From positions 372,001-436,000 of the forward strand of contig NZ_CANMNK010000003.1 in NCBI RefSeq assembly GCF_947499265.1: a stretch of 64,000 nucleotides of DNA. Reading direction: 5' to 3'. This document shows, in pieces, positions 41,850 to 50,349 of the stretch. A model generated the notes under the pieces. That model was not told the DNA's origin and did no database searches. It saw only the letters and a program-made list of their open reading frames with translations. The stretch's first letter is position 1; every line of letters begins with the position of its first letter. This DNA comes from an uncultured Roseobacter sp. GTDB taxonomy: Bacteria; Pseudomonadota; Alphaproteobacteria; Rhodobacterales; Rhodobacteraceae. The translations under genes were made by a program, and so were the position numbers.

Positions 41850-42634
41850 CCCTGACCTGTTGCCGCCTTGGGCAGGGCCATGCCTTCCATCTTGTGCAGC
41901 AGATCGACGAAACCCGCCACTTGGTGCACGGCAGTGGCTGCCCCCTTCTCCGCCGTCGCCAGATGGGCCTCGCCCACCGTACCGTCGGGGTTCAGATCGC
42001 TGGCAATCCACCCGTAGGAAATTGGTCCGATGGGCGATATCGGGCTGGTTTCGGCGGTTGATCGAAAATCCTGTGCGGCGTCCATATTCACGGTTTCCGG
42101 TCTGAAATGCAGCATCAGCGAGGTTTCCACATCACCGCCATGGATGCCGAAACCGTCTTCCTGGGCGGAATACATCCCCTCCGGCGCGCCAAAGGATCCC
42201 CATTGGCATTTCACCGCCAGCATGCCCGCCTGCACCCGCAACTCGCGCGACAGAATGGACACCAGATCGAGGTTGCCGCCGTGAGAGTTCACAATCGCGA
42301 TTTTGCGTACGCCTGCGCGCGCGACCGACAAGCCAATTTCCGTCCACACGGCAAGCGCTGTCGCGGCGCTGAGCGTCAACGTCCCCGCCGCCCAGAGATG
42401 TTCGTTTGACTTGCCCACCGCCTGCAGCGGCAATATCCGCAGATCCATGGTGTCAGGTGCCTGCCGCCGCAACTCTTCCAGCATCCCCTGCCCGATCAGC
42501 GTATCGGTCCCCACGGGCAAATGCGGCCCATGCTGTTCAATAGCGGCCGTCGGCAGGATCGCGATGGTTTTCATCGGATCAACATCGCTGAAATCCGGGG
42601 CCCGGAAATCCGCCCAGTCACGCAAAACCGTCAT
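41846..42634 (-). CDS. Creatininase-family amidohydrolase
   Basis: A 262-aa metal-dependent amidase of the creatininase/FAPy-deformylase/MftE family. The metal ligands are visible: Glu33 and His35 in AIEQHGPHLP, Asp44 in VGTDT, the His of NSHGGN and the Glu of HGGDVETS. Members hydrolyse cyclic or formamide C-N bonds, so the substrate cannot be named from sequence. It is the last gene of the nine-gene operon and overlaps the 2OG oxygenase in ATGA form, implying it acts late in the same pathway. Confidence 0.85.
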   Translation of the reverse strand: MTVLRDWADFRAPDFSDVDPMKTIAILPTAAIEQHGPHLPVGTDTLIGQGMLEELRRQAPDTMDLRILPLQAVGKSNEHLWAAGTLTLSAATALAVWTEIGLSVARAGVRKIAIVNSHGGNLDLVSILSRELRVQAGMLAVKCQWGSFGAPEGMYSAQEDGFGIHGGDVETSLMLHFRPETVNMDAAQDFRSTAETSPISPIGPISYGWIASDLNPDGTVGEAHLATAEKGAATAVHQVAGFVDLLHKMEGMALPKAATGQG

Positions 42635-43551
42635 AGCGCCGCCTTGGGGGCGTAGGTGGCATCGAGCCGCGATTGCAGATAATCGGCGGCGCGCACGGGC
42701 GGATATTTGGGCGTACCTGTCCCCGGCAGCGCGGCCACCACCGTGTCCGGATTGGCCTCGACAAAAAACGCAACCGAGCGCCGTTGCCGTTTGGGAGGCA
42801 AGACGCGGTGCGGGGTGGAGGCATAGATGTCATTGGTCCAGCGCATCAGGCAATCGCCGATGTTGACCACATAGGCCCCCGCGACATGCGGCACATCCGT
42901 CCAGTCCCCTCCCCTTGGCTTGACCTGCAAACCGCCCTCGCCATCCGTCATCAGCAAGGTGATCGCGCCGTAGTCCGTATGCGCGCCTGCGCCGATTTCA
43001 TCCGCAGCGCCCGTTGCCGGGGGATAGTGCAGCAGCCGTAGTGCTGCGAGCGGGTCGTGAAAGGCAGGCGTAAAGTGCTCCGCATCCAGCCCAAGATCGG
43101 CAGCAAATGCCCGGTGAATGTCGATGCCAAGGGCAAGGGCCGCCTCAAAATAGGCCAGCATCGTGTCGCGAAAACCGTCGATCTCCGGCCAGACATTGAC
43201 GCCGCGAAAAGGGTCACCTTTCAGAACACGCGGATCCTCCGGGGCGAGATCGAAACCGATGTTGAAGCTTTCCTTGCGGTCAATCTGGGCCGAGGTGTCG
43301 TCCAGCGACTCGTCGCCCTCAGCGGCCCAGCCACGGTAGTGCGGGGTGTGCAGGATCGACAGTTTGCGTTTCTCCGCCACGGGCAAATCAAAGAATGCGC
43401 CGGCTTTGTCAAAAACCTGCGTGCGCAGGGTCTCCGGAACCGTGTGATTTTGCAGCAGGAAAAATCCGGGGCCGCGTACCGCAGCCCCCAGATCTGCCAG
43501 AAACGCGGATTGGTCCGTTTCAAACCGCTGCCAGTCCAGAACCGGGATCAT
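42631..43551 (-). CDS. 2-oxoglutarate/Fe(II) oxygenase, isopenicillin-N-synthase-like
   Basis: A 306-aa non-haem iron oxygenase with an N-terminal DIOX_N-like region (FFLLQNHTVPE) and a jelly-roll core. Iron ligands are His191 and Asp193 (AHTDYGAITLL) and His248 (STPHRV); the 2-oxoglutarate anchor RxS is Arg257/Ser259. Fungal thymine-7-hydroxylase belongs to the same broad family, which is suggestive beside a cytosine-deaminase-like gene, but the substrate is unproven. ATG at 43551 overlaps the upstream flavoprotein stop; residues further upstream are rejected. Confidence 0.85.
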   Translation of the reverse strand: MIPVLDWQRFETDQSAFLADLGAAVRGPGFFLLQNHTVPETLRTQVFDKAGAFFDLPVAEKRKLSILHTPHYRGWAAEGDESLDDTSAQIDRKESFNIGFDLAPEDPRVLKGDPFRGVNVWPEIDGFRDTMLAYFEAALALGIDIHRAFAADLGLDAEHFTPAFHDPLAALRLLHYPPATGAADEIGAGAHTDYGAITLLMTDGEGGLQVKPRGGDWTDVPHVAGAYVVNIGDCLMRWTNDIYASTPHRVLPPKRQRRSVAFFVEANPDTVVAALPGTGTPKYPPVRAADYLQSRLDATYAPKAAL

Positions 43552-44177
43552 GCATTCGCCTCCTTGCGATGAACTTGCGCCGCACCTACGAACTTTTCCA
43601 TCTTCCGCGCCACCCGCGCAAGATGCGCGCGCCGCGACGCGTCGGTTGAGCTGTCCATCAGATAGTGGGCGGCAAAAACGGTCCTGCACCGTTTGGCGCA
43701 GATCGCGCGTACCCCACGCAGGATGATGCGCTTGCCCGGAGAACCGATCATTTGCGTCAGCCCCCAGCTGGCCCCGCAGGTCGTGAAAACGCCCAATCGG
43801 GTGATATGCGTCAGGCCTGGGCGAATGTTGTCATTCTCCCCATCCGGCATCAGGAACGCCACGTCGGGCAGCAACACACGGTCCATCCAACCCTTGAGCA
43901 TCGCGGGCATGCCGTACCACCACGTCGGGTAAACAAAGATCAGCGTGTCACACCACAACACATCCTCAACCGCTTGCGCGACAGGAGCACGGTTTTTGGC
44001 GGCATCCTCATAGCTGTCCAACTCCGCCCCACTCAAGACCGGCGCGAACCCGGATCGGTAAAGATCATGAACGCGGGTTTCGGCACCGGCCTGATCCAGC
44101 TTCTCCACCACCTGATCGCGCACCGCAGCGGTGAAGCTGGTCTCCTTGGGGTGGCAATAGACCACAAGTGCTCGCAT
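43548..44177 (-). CDS. NQO-like NAD(P)H dehydrogenase (flavodoxin fold)
   Basis: A 209-aa protein of the NQO1/MdaB/KefF family, which bind FMN or FAD and reduce quinones or other acceptors with NAD(P)H. Family marks are VVYCHPKETSF near the start, VYPTWWYGMPAMLKGWMDR at about residues 82-100 and the loop TTCGAS. It starts directly after the stop of a second related flavoprotein and overlaps the oxygenase gene. It may supply reduced flavin or electrons to a neighbouring oxidoreductase. Confidence 0.83.
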   Translation of the reverse strand: MRALVVYCHPKETSFTAAVRDQVVEKLDQAGAETRVHDLYRSGFAPVLSGAELDSYEDAAKNRAPVAQAVEDVLWCDTLIFVYPTWWYGMPAMLKGWMDRVLLPDVAFLMPDGENDNIRPGLTHITRLGVFTTCGASWGLTQMIGSPGKRIILRGVRAICAKRCRTVFAAHYLMDSSTDASRRAHLARVARKMEKFVGAAQVHRKEANA

Positions 44178-44759
44178 TCAAAATGCCTCCATTTCTGTGC
44201 GCACCTGCGCGAGAAACTGCGCCCGGCGCTGCTCGGTCACCCGGTTCATGTCATAGAGCGCGAGATAGCGCAGCTTCTCCGGGCGGCAGACGTGCCAGAC
44301 CGCGCGCTTCACGGACCTGCGCGGCGGATCGCCCGCCATGACGGCGCGCATCCGGGTGCCGCCATAGGTCGTGACCGCCGCCAGTTTGCGGATATTGCGC
44401 AGGTTCGGCACAACTTTGCCCTCTTCGAGTTTAAACGAGACGCCGGGCAAAAACACCCGGTCGAGAAAGCCCTTGAGAATGGCCGGATACCCGAAATTCC
44501 AAACCGGAAAGACCAACACCAACGCATCCGCTGCGCGCAGCCTTTCCACGTAGCTGGCAACCGGCTCCTTGTTTGAGGCCTCATCATGATAGCCGCGCCG
44601 CTCTGCCGCCGTCAGCACGGGTGAGAACCCTTCCGCGTTCAGATCACAATCATCCACCTCCCAGCCGTGCGCCGACAGGCTTTGGGTCACGCAAGTGTGC
44701 AGCGCGGCCGAAAAACTCTCTTCACAAGGATGGGCAAACAGAACAAGCGCACGTGCCAC
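44178..44759 (-). CDS. NQO-like NAD(P)H dehydrogenase, second copy
   Basis: A 193-aa paralogue of the adjacent flavoprotein: VLFAHPCEESF near the start, VFPVWNFGYPAILKGFLDR in the middle and TYGGTRM. The two share the same fold and order but are clearly diverged, so this is an old duplication or heteromeric pair rather than a recent repeat. The start is GTG at 44759, three bases after the FAD-oxidase stop. The acceptor is unknown. Confidence 0.8.
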   Translation of the reverse strand: MARALVLFAHPCEESFSAALHTCVTQSLSAHGWEVDDCDLNAEGFSPVLTAAERRGYHDEASNKEPVASYVERLRAADALVLVFPVWNFGYPAILKGFLDRVFLPGVSFKLEEGKVVPNLRNIRKLAAVTTYGGTRMRAVMAGDPPRRSVKRAVWHVCRPEKLRYLALYDMNRVTEQRRAQFLAQVRTEMEAF

Positions 44760-44762
44760 GGC

Positions 44763-46163
44763 CTATTCCGCCGCGCGCAGTTTCGGATAGCTGTACATCC
44801 GATCAAACGCCCAGTTCGGATCATCCCAGGCAATCATCTTGCCGGGATTGAGCAGCCCCTTGGGGTCGGCTTCGCGTTTGAACGCAAGCTGGCGATCATC
44901 AACCGTTTGCCGCCCGCCCTCTTCCAGCGTGTAACGATGCGGGTTGAAAATCATCGCGCCCGCGTCTTCATGCATTTTCACGATCTCATCCAGACGGTCT
45001 TCGGTGGAGAACTTCACCAGGCTGAGCCCGGCAAATATAACCTTGCCGTTTTCCTTGAGCACTTCGAGATGTTGCAGAACCTCCGGGCTCAAGGCATCGC
45101 GCATCTTTTCGATCAGCTCCAGATGCTGCGGAAAACCATAGCGCACCTGCAGATAGGTGATCGACGGGTCAACCTTGAGCGCCCGCAGCGTCGTGTGGTT
45201 CCAGCCATATTCGAAAACCATGCCCGGCTGACGTTCCCAATCTGAGGCGTCGCTGCGGTAAATCAGGCGCGCCGAGGGTCTGCGGCCCAGAAAGGTCTCG
45301 AACCCATCCATGGAGTGCGGAGCCACCATCAACCCAATCAGGTTGGTATCTTTCTCCACATGGGGGGCGACGCGCTGGAAGTAATCCTTCGCAATGGGCG
45401 CCTCGAACACAGTGGCCAGTTTGATCAGAATGCCATCTTCATTCGCCAGTTCGTCGGCAAAACGCGCGGCTACCATGAAGTCATCCGTCGCCACGAACAT
45501 CTCGACCCAATCATAGGCCGGGGCGAGCGGCATCTCGATCTCTGTGATGATCCCATTGGTGCCGTAGGCGTGGCTGACACGCGCGAGCTCTTCGCCCCGG
45601 AATTCCAGCACGCGCGGCTCTTCTTCCATGGTGACGACACGCAGCCGGATGATATTGCCAAGATCGCGCAGCGACCCCCAGGTGCAAGAGCCAACGCCGC
45701 CCGAGCCACCGGCGATGAAGCCCCCGATCGTCGCCGTCGCCCAGGTGGACGAGAACATCCGGATTTCCTGACCTGAATGTTTTTTGCACGCAGCGTCGAG
45801 ATCTTTCAGCAGGCACCCTGGCTCCACGATCACCCGTCCGGGGTGGATCTCCTTGACGGCCGCCATGTGCCGCAGATGCATGACACAGCCGCCCGCCAGC
45901 GGCATCGCCTGCCCATAGTTGCCGGTACCCGCCCCGCGGGTGGTGACCGGCACGTCATGGGCATAGCAGGTTTTCAGCACCTCGATGACCTCGGCCTCGC
46001 TGCGCGGGCTGACCACAAAGTCCGCAATCACATCATCGAGCCGCGCCTTCAGAACGGGGGAATACCAGAAGAAATCGCGGCTTTTGGACTTAATCGCAGC
46101 GTCATTCTGCTCAACGTCCAGATGGGCAAGGGCGGCTTTGGCGGCGGCAACGTTCGGGGTCAT
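44763..46163 (-). CDS. FAD-binding oxidase (GlcD/VAO family)
   Basis: A 466-aa flavoprotein with a PCMH-type FAD domain: VTTRGAGTGNYGQAMPLAGG, IVEPGCLLKDLD and ATIGGFIAGGSGGVGS, followed by a C-terminal FAD-oxidase domain. It resembles glycolate/D-lactate oxidases and other alcohol oxidases, so it may oxidise a hydroxyl or aldehyde intermediate. It overlaps the amidohydrolase gene (ATGA), placing it in the nine-gene operon. Confidence 0.85.
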   Translation of the reverse strand: MTPNVAAAKAALAHLDVEQNDAAIKSKSRDFFWYSPVLKARLDDVIADFVVSPRSEAEVIEVLKTCYAHDVPVTTRGAGTGNYGQAMPLAGGCVMHLRHMAAVKEIHPGRVIVEPGCLLKDLDAACKKHSGQEIRMFSSTWATATIGGFIAGGSGGVGSCTWGSLRDLGNIIRLRVVTMEEEPRVLEFRGEELARVSHAYGTNGIITEIEMPLAPAYDWVEMFVATDDFMVAARFADELANEDGILIKLATVFEAPIAKDYFQRVAPHVEKDTNLIGLMVAPHSMDGFETFLGRRPSARLIYRSDASDWERQPGMVFEYGWNHTTLRALKVDPSITYLQVRYGFPQHLELIEKMRDALSPEVLQHLEVLKENGKVIFAGLSLVKFSTEDRLDEIVKMHEDAGAMIFNPHRYTLEEGGRQTVDDRQLAFKREADPKGLLNPGKMIAWDDPNWAFDRMYSYPKLRAAE

Positions 46164-47422
46164 GGCGTCCTCATCAGATGGTCAAGTTCGGCATAGTCAG
46201 GCAATGTGCGGTCAATCTGCACACCGTCCCGCAGCACAATCCGGTCGGATTGCGGACGGGCGAAAAGCTCGGTCCAGCCGCGCGCGCGGCAGATCACCAG
46301 GTCGGCAGGTGCGCCCGGCGCGAGGCTGGGCGCGGCAAATCCGCAGGCCTTTGCGGGGTTTGTCGTGAAAGCATGGGTCCAATCGGTGTCGGAATGATCA
46401 AGATGCCCGATGCGGGTGGCCTCGCGCATGACCTCGATCATATCCAGATCGCCATAGGCATAGAACGGATCACGGGTGTTGTCGGAGGCAAAGGACAGAT
46501 TGATGCCCCGCGCTTTCATCTCATGCACCAGGGTGATCCCCCGCCCGCGCGGCGTGCCGGGCTGGCGATCCTGAAGGTAGAGGTTGCACATGGGCAGGGA
46601 CACCACATTGAGACCCGCGCGCGCGACAAGATCCATGGTGTCCGCAGCGCGGCGCGGCTCCTGCGCGCTCAGCGAACACAGATGTCCAACCGTTACGGGG
46701 GCGTCAAAGCCGGTCTCCAGCGCAGTTTGTGCCACCACACGCAATGTCTCGGATGATGGATCGAGTGTTTCGTCCACATGGAAATCAGCCGCCAGTCCCC
46801 GCGCCGCGGCCATGTCGAGAAACAGCCTGACCCGGTCTTCGATGTCCGGGACGGGATAGGCCACCATGCCCAAAACGCCACGCGCTTCGGCCACGAGATC
46901 TGCGGTATGTACAAAAGGACCCTCAGCGGTAACGGCATCGCATCCCACAAGGCAGGCCGCCTGCAGATCAATCCGCCCCCGCCACGCCGCACGCAATTTC
47001 TTGAAAACGGGCCATGAAATATCATCTTGCGGCGCGATGCTGTCGAGATGCGTGCGCACCGCGCGTGTCCCGTAGGCATAAGCGCAGCGCAGCGCGAAAT
47101 CCATCCGCGCGCTCACGTCCTCAGCAGTCCAATGGGCTTGCCGGTCGGCCCCCACGGTCGCCAGCGCCCCCTCGAAACTGCCATCGGGATTGGCCGCACG
47201 GGGCCAGATATGCCCCTTGTCCAGATGCACATGCATGTCGACAAAGGCCGGGAAAAGCATCGCCCCCAGCATGTCGACCACCTGCCCCGGCTGATCGCTG
47301 ATCTTGCCGTCCTGGATGTTCAAGCTGATGGAGGAAAGATCTCCCACGCCACCGATCAGGCAATCCGGCACCGTCAGATTTTGCAGGGTCAGCGGCCCCG
47401 CCGGAAGTTGCATAAAATCCAT
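46160..47422 (-). CDS. Cytosine-deaminase-like amidohydrolase
   Basis: A 420-aa amidohydrolase-superfamily protein close to CodA. Metal and catalytic motifs are VDMHVHLDKGH, HVDETLDP, VTVGHLCS and FASDNTRDPF, with the Asp that binds metal or activates water. CodA relatives deaminate cytosine, isoguanine, creatinine or similar rings, so a ring-amine substrate is likely. ATG at 47422 overlaps the permease stop (TGATG); the start at 47455 is less likely because it lies inside the permease gene. Confidence 0.85.
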   Translation of the reverse strand: MDFMQLPAGPLTLQNLTVPDCLIGGVGDLSSISLNIQDGKISDQPGQVVDMLGAMLFPAFVDMHVHLDKGHIWPRAANPDGSFEGALATVGADRQAHWTAEDVSARMDFALRCAYAYGTRAVRTHLDSIAPQDDISWPVFKKLRAAWRGRIDLQAACLVGCDAVTAEGPFVHTADLVAEARGVLGMVAYPVPDIEDRVRLFLDMAAARGLAADFHVDETLDPSSETLRVVAQTALETGFDAPVTVGHLCSLSAQEPRRAADTMDLVARAGLNVVSLPMCNLYLQDRQPGTPRGRGITLVHEMKARGINLSFASDNTRDPFYAYGDLDMIEVMREATRIGHLDHSDTDWTHAFTTNPAKACGFAAPSLAPGAPADLVICRARGWTELFARPQSDRIVLRDGVQIDRTLPDYAELDHLMRTP

Positions 47423-48279
47423 CAGGGGTCTCGTTTCAATGCGCTTTCGTGCCACTTGCGCAGCAACATATGACTGAGAAAACTAAGACCTGCGAAAATG
47501 ATCACACCGGTGACCGCAATGAGGATCAGGGCGGCGAACATGCGGGGGATGTTAAGCCTGTATCCCGCCTCCAATATGCGAAAGGCCAACCCGGATTTCA
47601 GACCACCGGTACCCGCCACATATTCCGCCACCACCGCGCCGATCAGGGACAATCCACCGGCAATGCGCAGCCCGCCCAGAAAATAGGGCAAGGCGGAGGG
47701 CAATTGCAAAAACCGCAGGGTTTGCCAGCGCGACGCGCCATAGATCCGGAAAAGATCGCGCAGATTGTGATCGGCGGAGTTCAACCCAAGCGTCGTATTG
47801 CTGAGCACCGGAAAGAAGGCCACCAGCCAGGCACAGAGCAACAATCCGGCAATGCGACTGTCCACGTAGATGAAAATCAGCGGTGCAATGGCCACAATCG
47901 GCGTGACCTGCAGGATGACCGCATAGGGGTAGAAGCTCATTTCCACCAGCCGCGATTGCGTAAATAGCACTGCCAGCCCGACCCCGCCGATTACTGCCAC
48001 GGCCAGCGCCATCAAAGTGATCTGAACTGTGACCAGCAATGCCTCGAATAGCATCGCCCAATCTTTGATCAGCGTCTCAAACACCAACCCCGGACCGGGA
48101 AGGATGTAATGCGGAATTTCGTTCCACACCACGATGCGATCCCAAATGAGCAGCATCAGGACCAACACCAGAACCGGCAAGATCCATTTGCCGAATTTTT
48201 CAAACCTTTTGCGTTTCAGGCGCGCGGCCTCATCCGCGTCAAGGGTCATCGGCTGGTCGCTCTGATCGGCAAGGCTCAT
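47422..48279 (-). CDS. ABC transporter permease (SsuC/ThiX-like)
   Basis: A 285-aa inner-membrane permease of the nitrate/sulfonate/taurine/pyrimidine type. A charged N-terminal stretch precedes the first span at about residues 33-50; about six spans in all. The ATPase-contact loop is DLFRIYGASRWQTLRFLQLP. It overlaps the ATPase gene in ATGA form and works as a homodimer with the neighbouring subunits. Confidence 0.87.
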   Translation of the reverse strand: MSLADQSDQPMTLDADEAARLKRKRFEKFGKWILPVLVLVLMLLIWDRIVVWNEIPHYILPGPGLVFETLIKDWAMLFEALLVTVQITLMALAVAVIGGVGLAVLFTQSRLVEMSFYPYAVILQVTPIVAIAPLIFIYVDSRIAGLLLCAWLVAFFPVLSNTTLGLNSADHNLRDLFRIYGASRWQTLRFLQLPSALPYFLGGLRIAGGLSLIGAVVAEYVAGTGGLKSGLAFRILEAGYRLNIPRMFAALILIAVTGVIIFAGLSFLSHMLLRKWHESALKRDP

Positions 48280-49061
48280 GCCGCTTCCCCCATCGCTTCA
48301 TGCAGCGCATCCGTGGCCCGGCGGATATAGGCGGCGTATTCAGCGGAGGTGCGAAAATCCTCGTCGCGCGGATAGGGTGCATCAACTTCCAACTCCGAAA
48401 TCACCCGCCCGGGCCGCGCCGCCATCACCACGATCCGATCAGACAGGAAAACGGATTCGAACACGGAATGGGTCACAAAAACGACGGTGCATCCGATGGC
48501 GGCCTTCAATTTCAGAAGATCATTGTTCAACTTGAAACGGGTGATTTCATCCAGCGCGGCAAAAGGTTCATCCATCAGGATCAGGCGCGGCCGGGTAACC
48601 ATGGCCCGCGCGATGGACACGCGCATTTTCATGCCACCCGACAGCTCCCGCGGATAGCTGTTCTGAAATTTCTCCAGCCCGACGAGTTTGAGCGCCTCAA
48701 GCACGTCGTCCTTGACCTCCGCATAGGTTTTGCCGCGCAGTCGAAACGGCAGCCAGACGTTTTGGGCAACGGTGGCCCAGGGCATCAGGGTCGGTTCCTG
48801 AAACACAACGCCCAGATCGCCCGTGTCATGCCCGCCGGACCAGCTGATCCGCCCGGCTGTCGGATGGATCAGATCGGAAATCAGGCGCAGCGCCGTGGAT
48901 TTGCCGCACCCGGACGGCCCCAGCAACGAGATGAAATCACCCTCGCCCACCTGCAACGACATCCCCTTCAACGCAACGATGTTGCCATTGAACGTCTTGT
49001 CTACCTGCTCCATCCGCAACAATTCAGGCCGCGATCCCAGCGGCTTTTGCAGTTCGGTCAT
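48276..49061 (-). CDS. ABC transporter ATPase (SsuB/TauB/ThiZ-like)
   Basis: A 261-aa ATPase with Walker [10 protein letters not shown], signature LSGGMKMRV, Walker B LILMDEPFAALD and switch His in VTHSVFE. The methionine-containing signature is usual in this subfamily. It powers import with the permease and the NMT1-like binding protein; a 59-base gap separates it from the latter. Confidence 0.88.
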   Translation of the reverse strand: MTELQKPLGSRPELLRMEQVDKTFNGNIVALKGMSLQVGEGDFISLLGPSGCGKSTALRLISDLIHPTAGRISWSGGHDTGDLGVVFQEPTLMPWATVAQNVWLPFRLRGKTYAEVKDDVLEALKLVGLEKFQNSYPRELSGGMKMRVSIARAMVTRPRLILMDEPFAALDEITRFKLNNDLLKLKAAIGCTVVFVTHSVFESVFLSDRIVVMAARPGRVISELEVDAPYPRDEDFRTSAEYAAYIRRATDALHEAMGEAA

Positions 49062-49120
49062 AGATCCCCCGCCTGTCCCCGTCCGAGGGCTAATGCGCCC
49101 CCGGTGGTCACCCTGCTCAA

Positions 49121-50122
49121 CTAGGGCTTGATGTCCTTACCAACAGATTTATTCGTGAATTCAAGGGTATAGGCAGACTGCCAATCCAACCCGTCCTCCA
49201 GCACACCGGCGGAGACCATCTTGGCGTAGAAATCCCCGATCACCTCGTCGGTCATCGATCCGATACCGGTTTCCAGCGCTGAGCCGCTGTCAACGATGCC
49301 TTCTTCAAGCATCATCTTTTTGGCAAAATCGATCTTGTCCTGCGACATGTCCGGGTTCGCAGCCAGGATCAATTCATCGGCTGCGGCGCTGTCCCCATAA
49401 AGGTAGTTGTACCACCCTGTCAGCGAGCCATCGACGAAGCACTCAACCTTTTCCGGCGCGCTTTCGATTGTGTCCGCCATCGTCTCAATCGTCGTGGCGT
49501 AAGAGGAATAGCCGGCGTCCGCGATCAGGAAGACATTGGGTTGGAACCCGGCCTCCTTCAACACCGCGTAGGGTTCGGAGCTCAGATACCCCTGCATGCC
49601 CTTTTCTTTATCAGCAATGAAAGGGGCTGGATTGAACGTGTAGGGTTGGCGTTGTTCGACCGTGAAGCCGTGTTCCGCGATCATCCACTGGTAGTATGAC
49701 GTAAAACCATTGTCGCCGATCAGCAGGGTCAGATCCTTGAGATCCTCCCAGCTTTCCGCTTCTCCGGGGTGCGCCAGAATGACCTGCGGGTGCTTTTGAA
49801 AAATCGCCGCGACCGAAACGACGGGTATGCCCTCTTTGACGGCGTTGAAGGCCTGCAACATGTCACCGCCCATATGAAAATCAATCTTGCCCGCCAGCAT
49901 CAACGCCCGGTTGTTAACCTGCGGCCCGCCCGAAATGATCTCAACGTCCAGACCGCAAGCCGCATAGGTCCCGTCCGCAACCGACTGGTAGAACCCACCG
50001 TGTTCCGCCTGAGCGAGCCAGTTGGTCCCGAAGACAACGGGCGTGAGATGACCATCGGCGAAACTGGCGGACGCGCAGAAACTCAACGCGCAGACGAGAT
50101 GGGGAATTTTGGACTGAATCAT
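49121..50122 (-). CDS. NMT1/THI5-like periplasmic binding protein
   Basis: A 333-aa binding protein with a Sec signal peptide (hydrophobic LVCALSFCASA, cleavage after SFA near residue 22) and the NMT1/THI5-like core TNWLAQAEHGGFYQSVADG and DFHMGGDMLQAF. Relatives carry hydroxymethylpyrimidine precursors, pyrimidines or sulfonates. ATG at 50122 follows GGAGG; residues upstream are rejected. It is the first gene of the nine-gene operon, so it defines which compound the pathway handles, but that compound is not identifiable here. Confidence 0.85.
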   Translation of the reverse strand: MIQSKIPHLVCALSFCASASFADGHLTPVVFGTNWLAQAEHGGFYQSVADGTYAACGLDVEIISGGPQVNNRALMLAGKIDFHMGGDMLQAFNAVKEGIPVVSVAAIFQKHPQVILAHPGEAESWEDLKDLTLLIGDNGFTSYYQWMIAEHGFTVEQRQPYTFNPAPFIADKEKGMQGYLSSEPYAVLKEAGFQPNVFLIADAGYSSYATTIETMADTIESAPEKVECFVDGSLTGWYNYLYGDSAAADELILAANPDMSQDKIDFAKKMMLEEGIVDSGSALETGIGSMTDEVIGDFYAKMVSAGVLEDGLDWQSAYTLEFTNKSVGKDIKP

Positions 50123-50162
50123 GGCAACCTCCGGTTTGTGCTTTGGCGCAAAGCGTCCGGAG

Positions 50163-50211
50163 CAGGCTGCCGGAAGGAAAGCCTGAGGCGGGCGAATTGG
50201 CCGAAGACCCG
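50163..50211 (-). promoter_or_regulatory. Two hairpins in the leader of the nine-gene operon
   Basis: Within the leader of the binding-protein gene, CAGGCT (50163-50168) pairs with AGCCTG (50180-50185), and CGGG (50189-50192) pairs with CCCG (50208-50211). The first lies 40 bases upstream of the start codon and does not cover the ribosome-binding site. No TPP-riboswitch CUGAGA box or other known riboswitch consensus was seen. Confidence 0.3.
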
Positions 50212-50265
50212 TATGTTCGCCCAGAAAGAGTGCAAATTCCACGTGTTTGTTCAGAATTTAGTCAG

Positions 50266-50295
50266 GATATATGCCGTAGCCGCCAAAATGCTCAA
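50266..50295 (-). promoter_or_regulatory. Candidate sigma-70 promoter of the nine-gene operon
   Basis: On the minus strand TTGAGC (50295-50290) and TATATC (50271-50266) are separated by 18 bases, each matching four of six consensus positions. This would start the transcript near 50259 and leave a leader of about 137 bases before the binding-protein ATG. It lies in the 227-base gap after the dynamin operon, where I see no convincing terminator. Confidence 0.4.
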
Positions 50296-50349
50296 ACAAG
50301 TGGCAATTCGGATTATGGACTTGGTGAAAGAGACTGACACCTTTTCCAA

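Noticed and set aside
50123-50265. TPP riboswitch in front of the NMT1/THI5-like gene
   Set aside because: No CUGAGA-type thi-box sequence was found and the hairpins do not follow the TPP fold.
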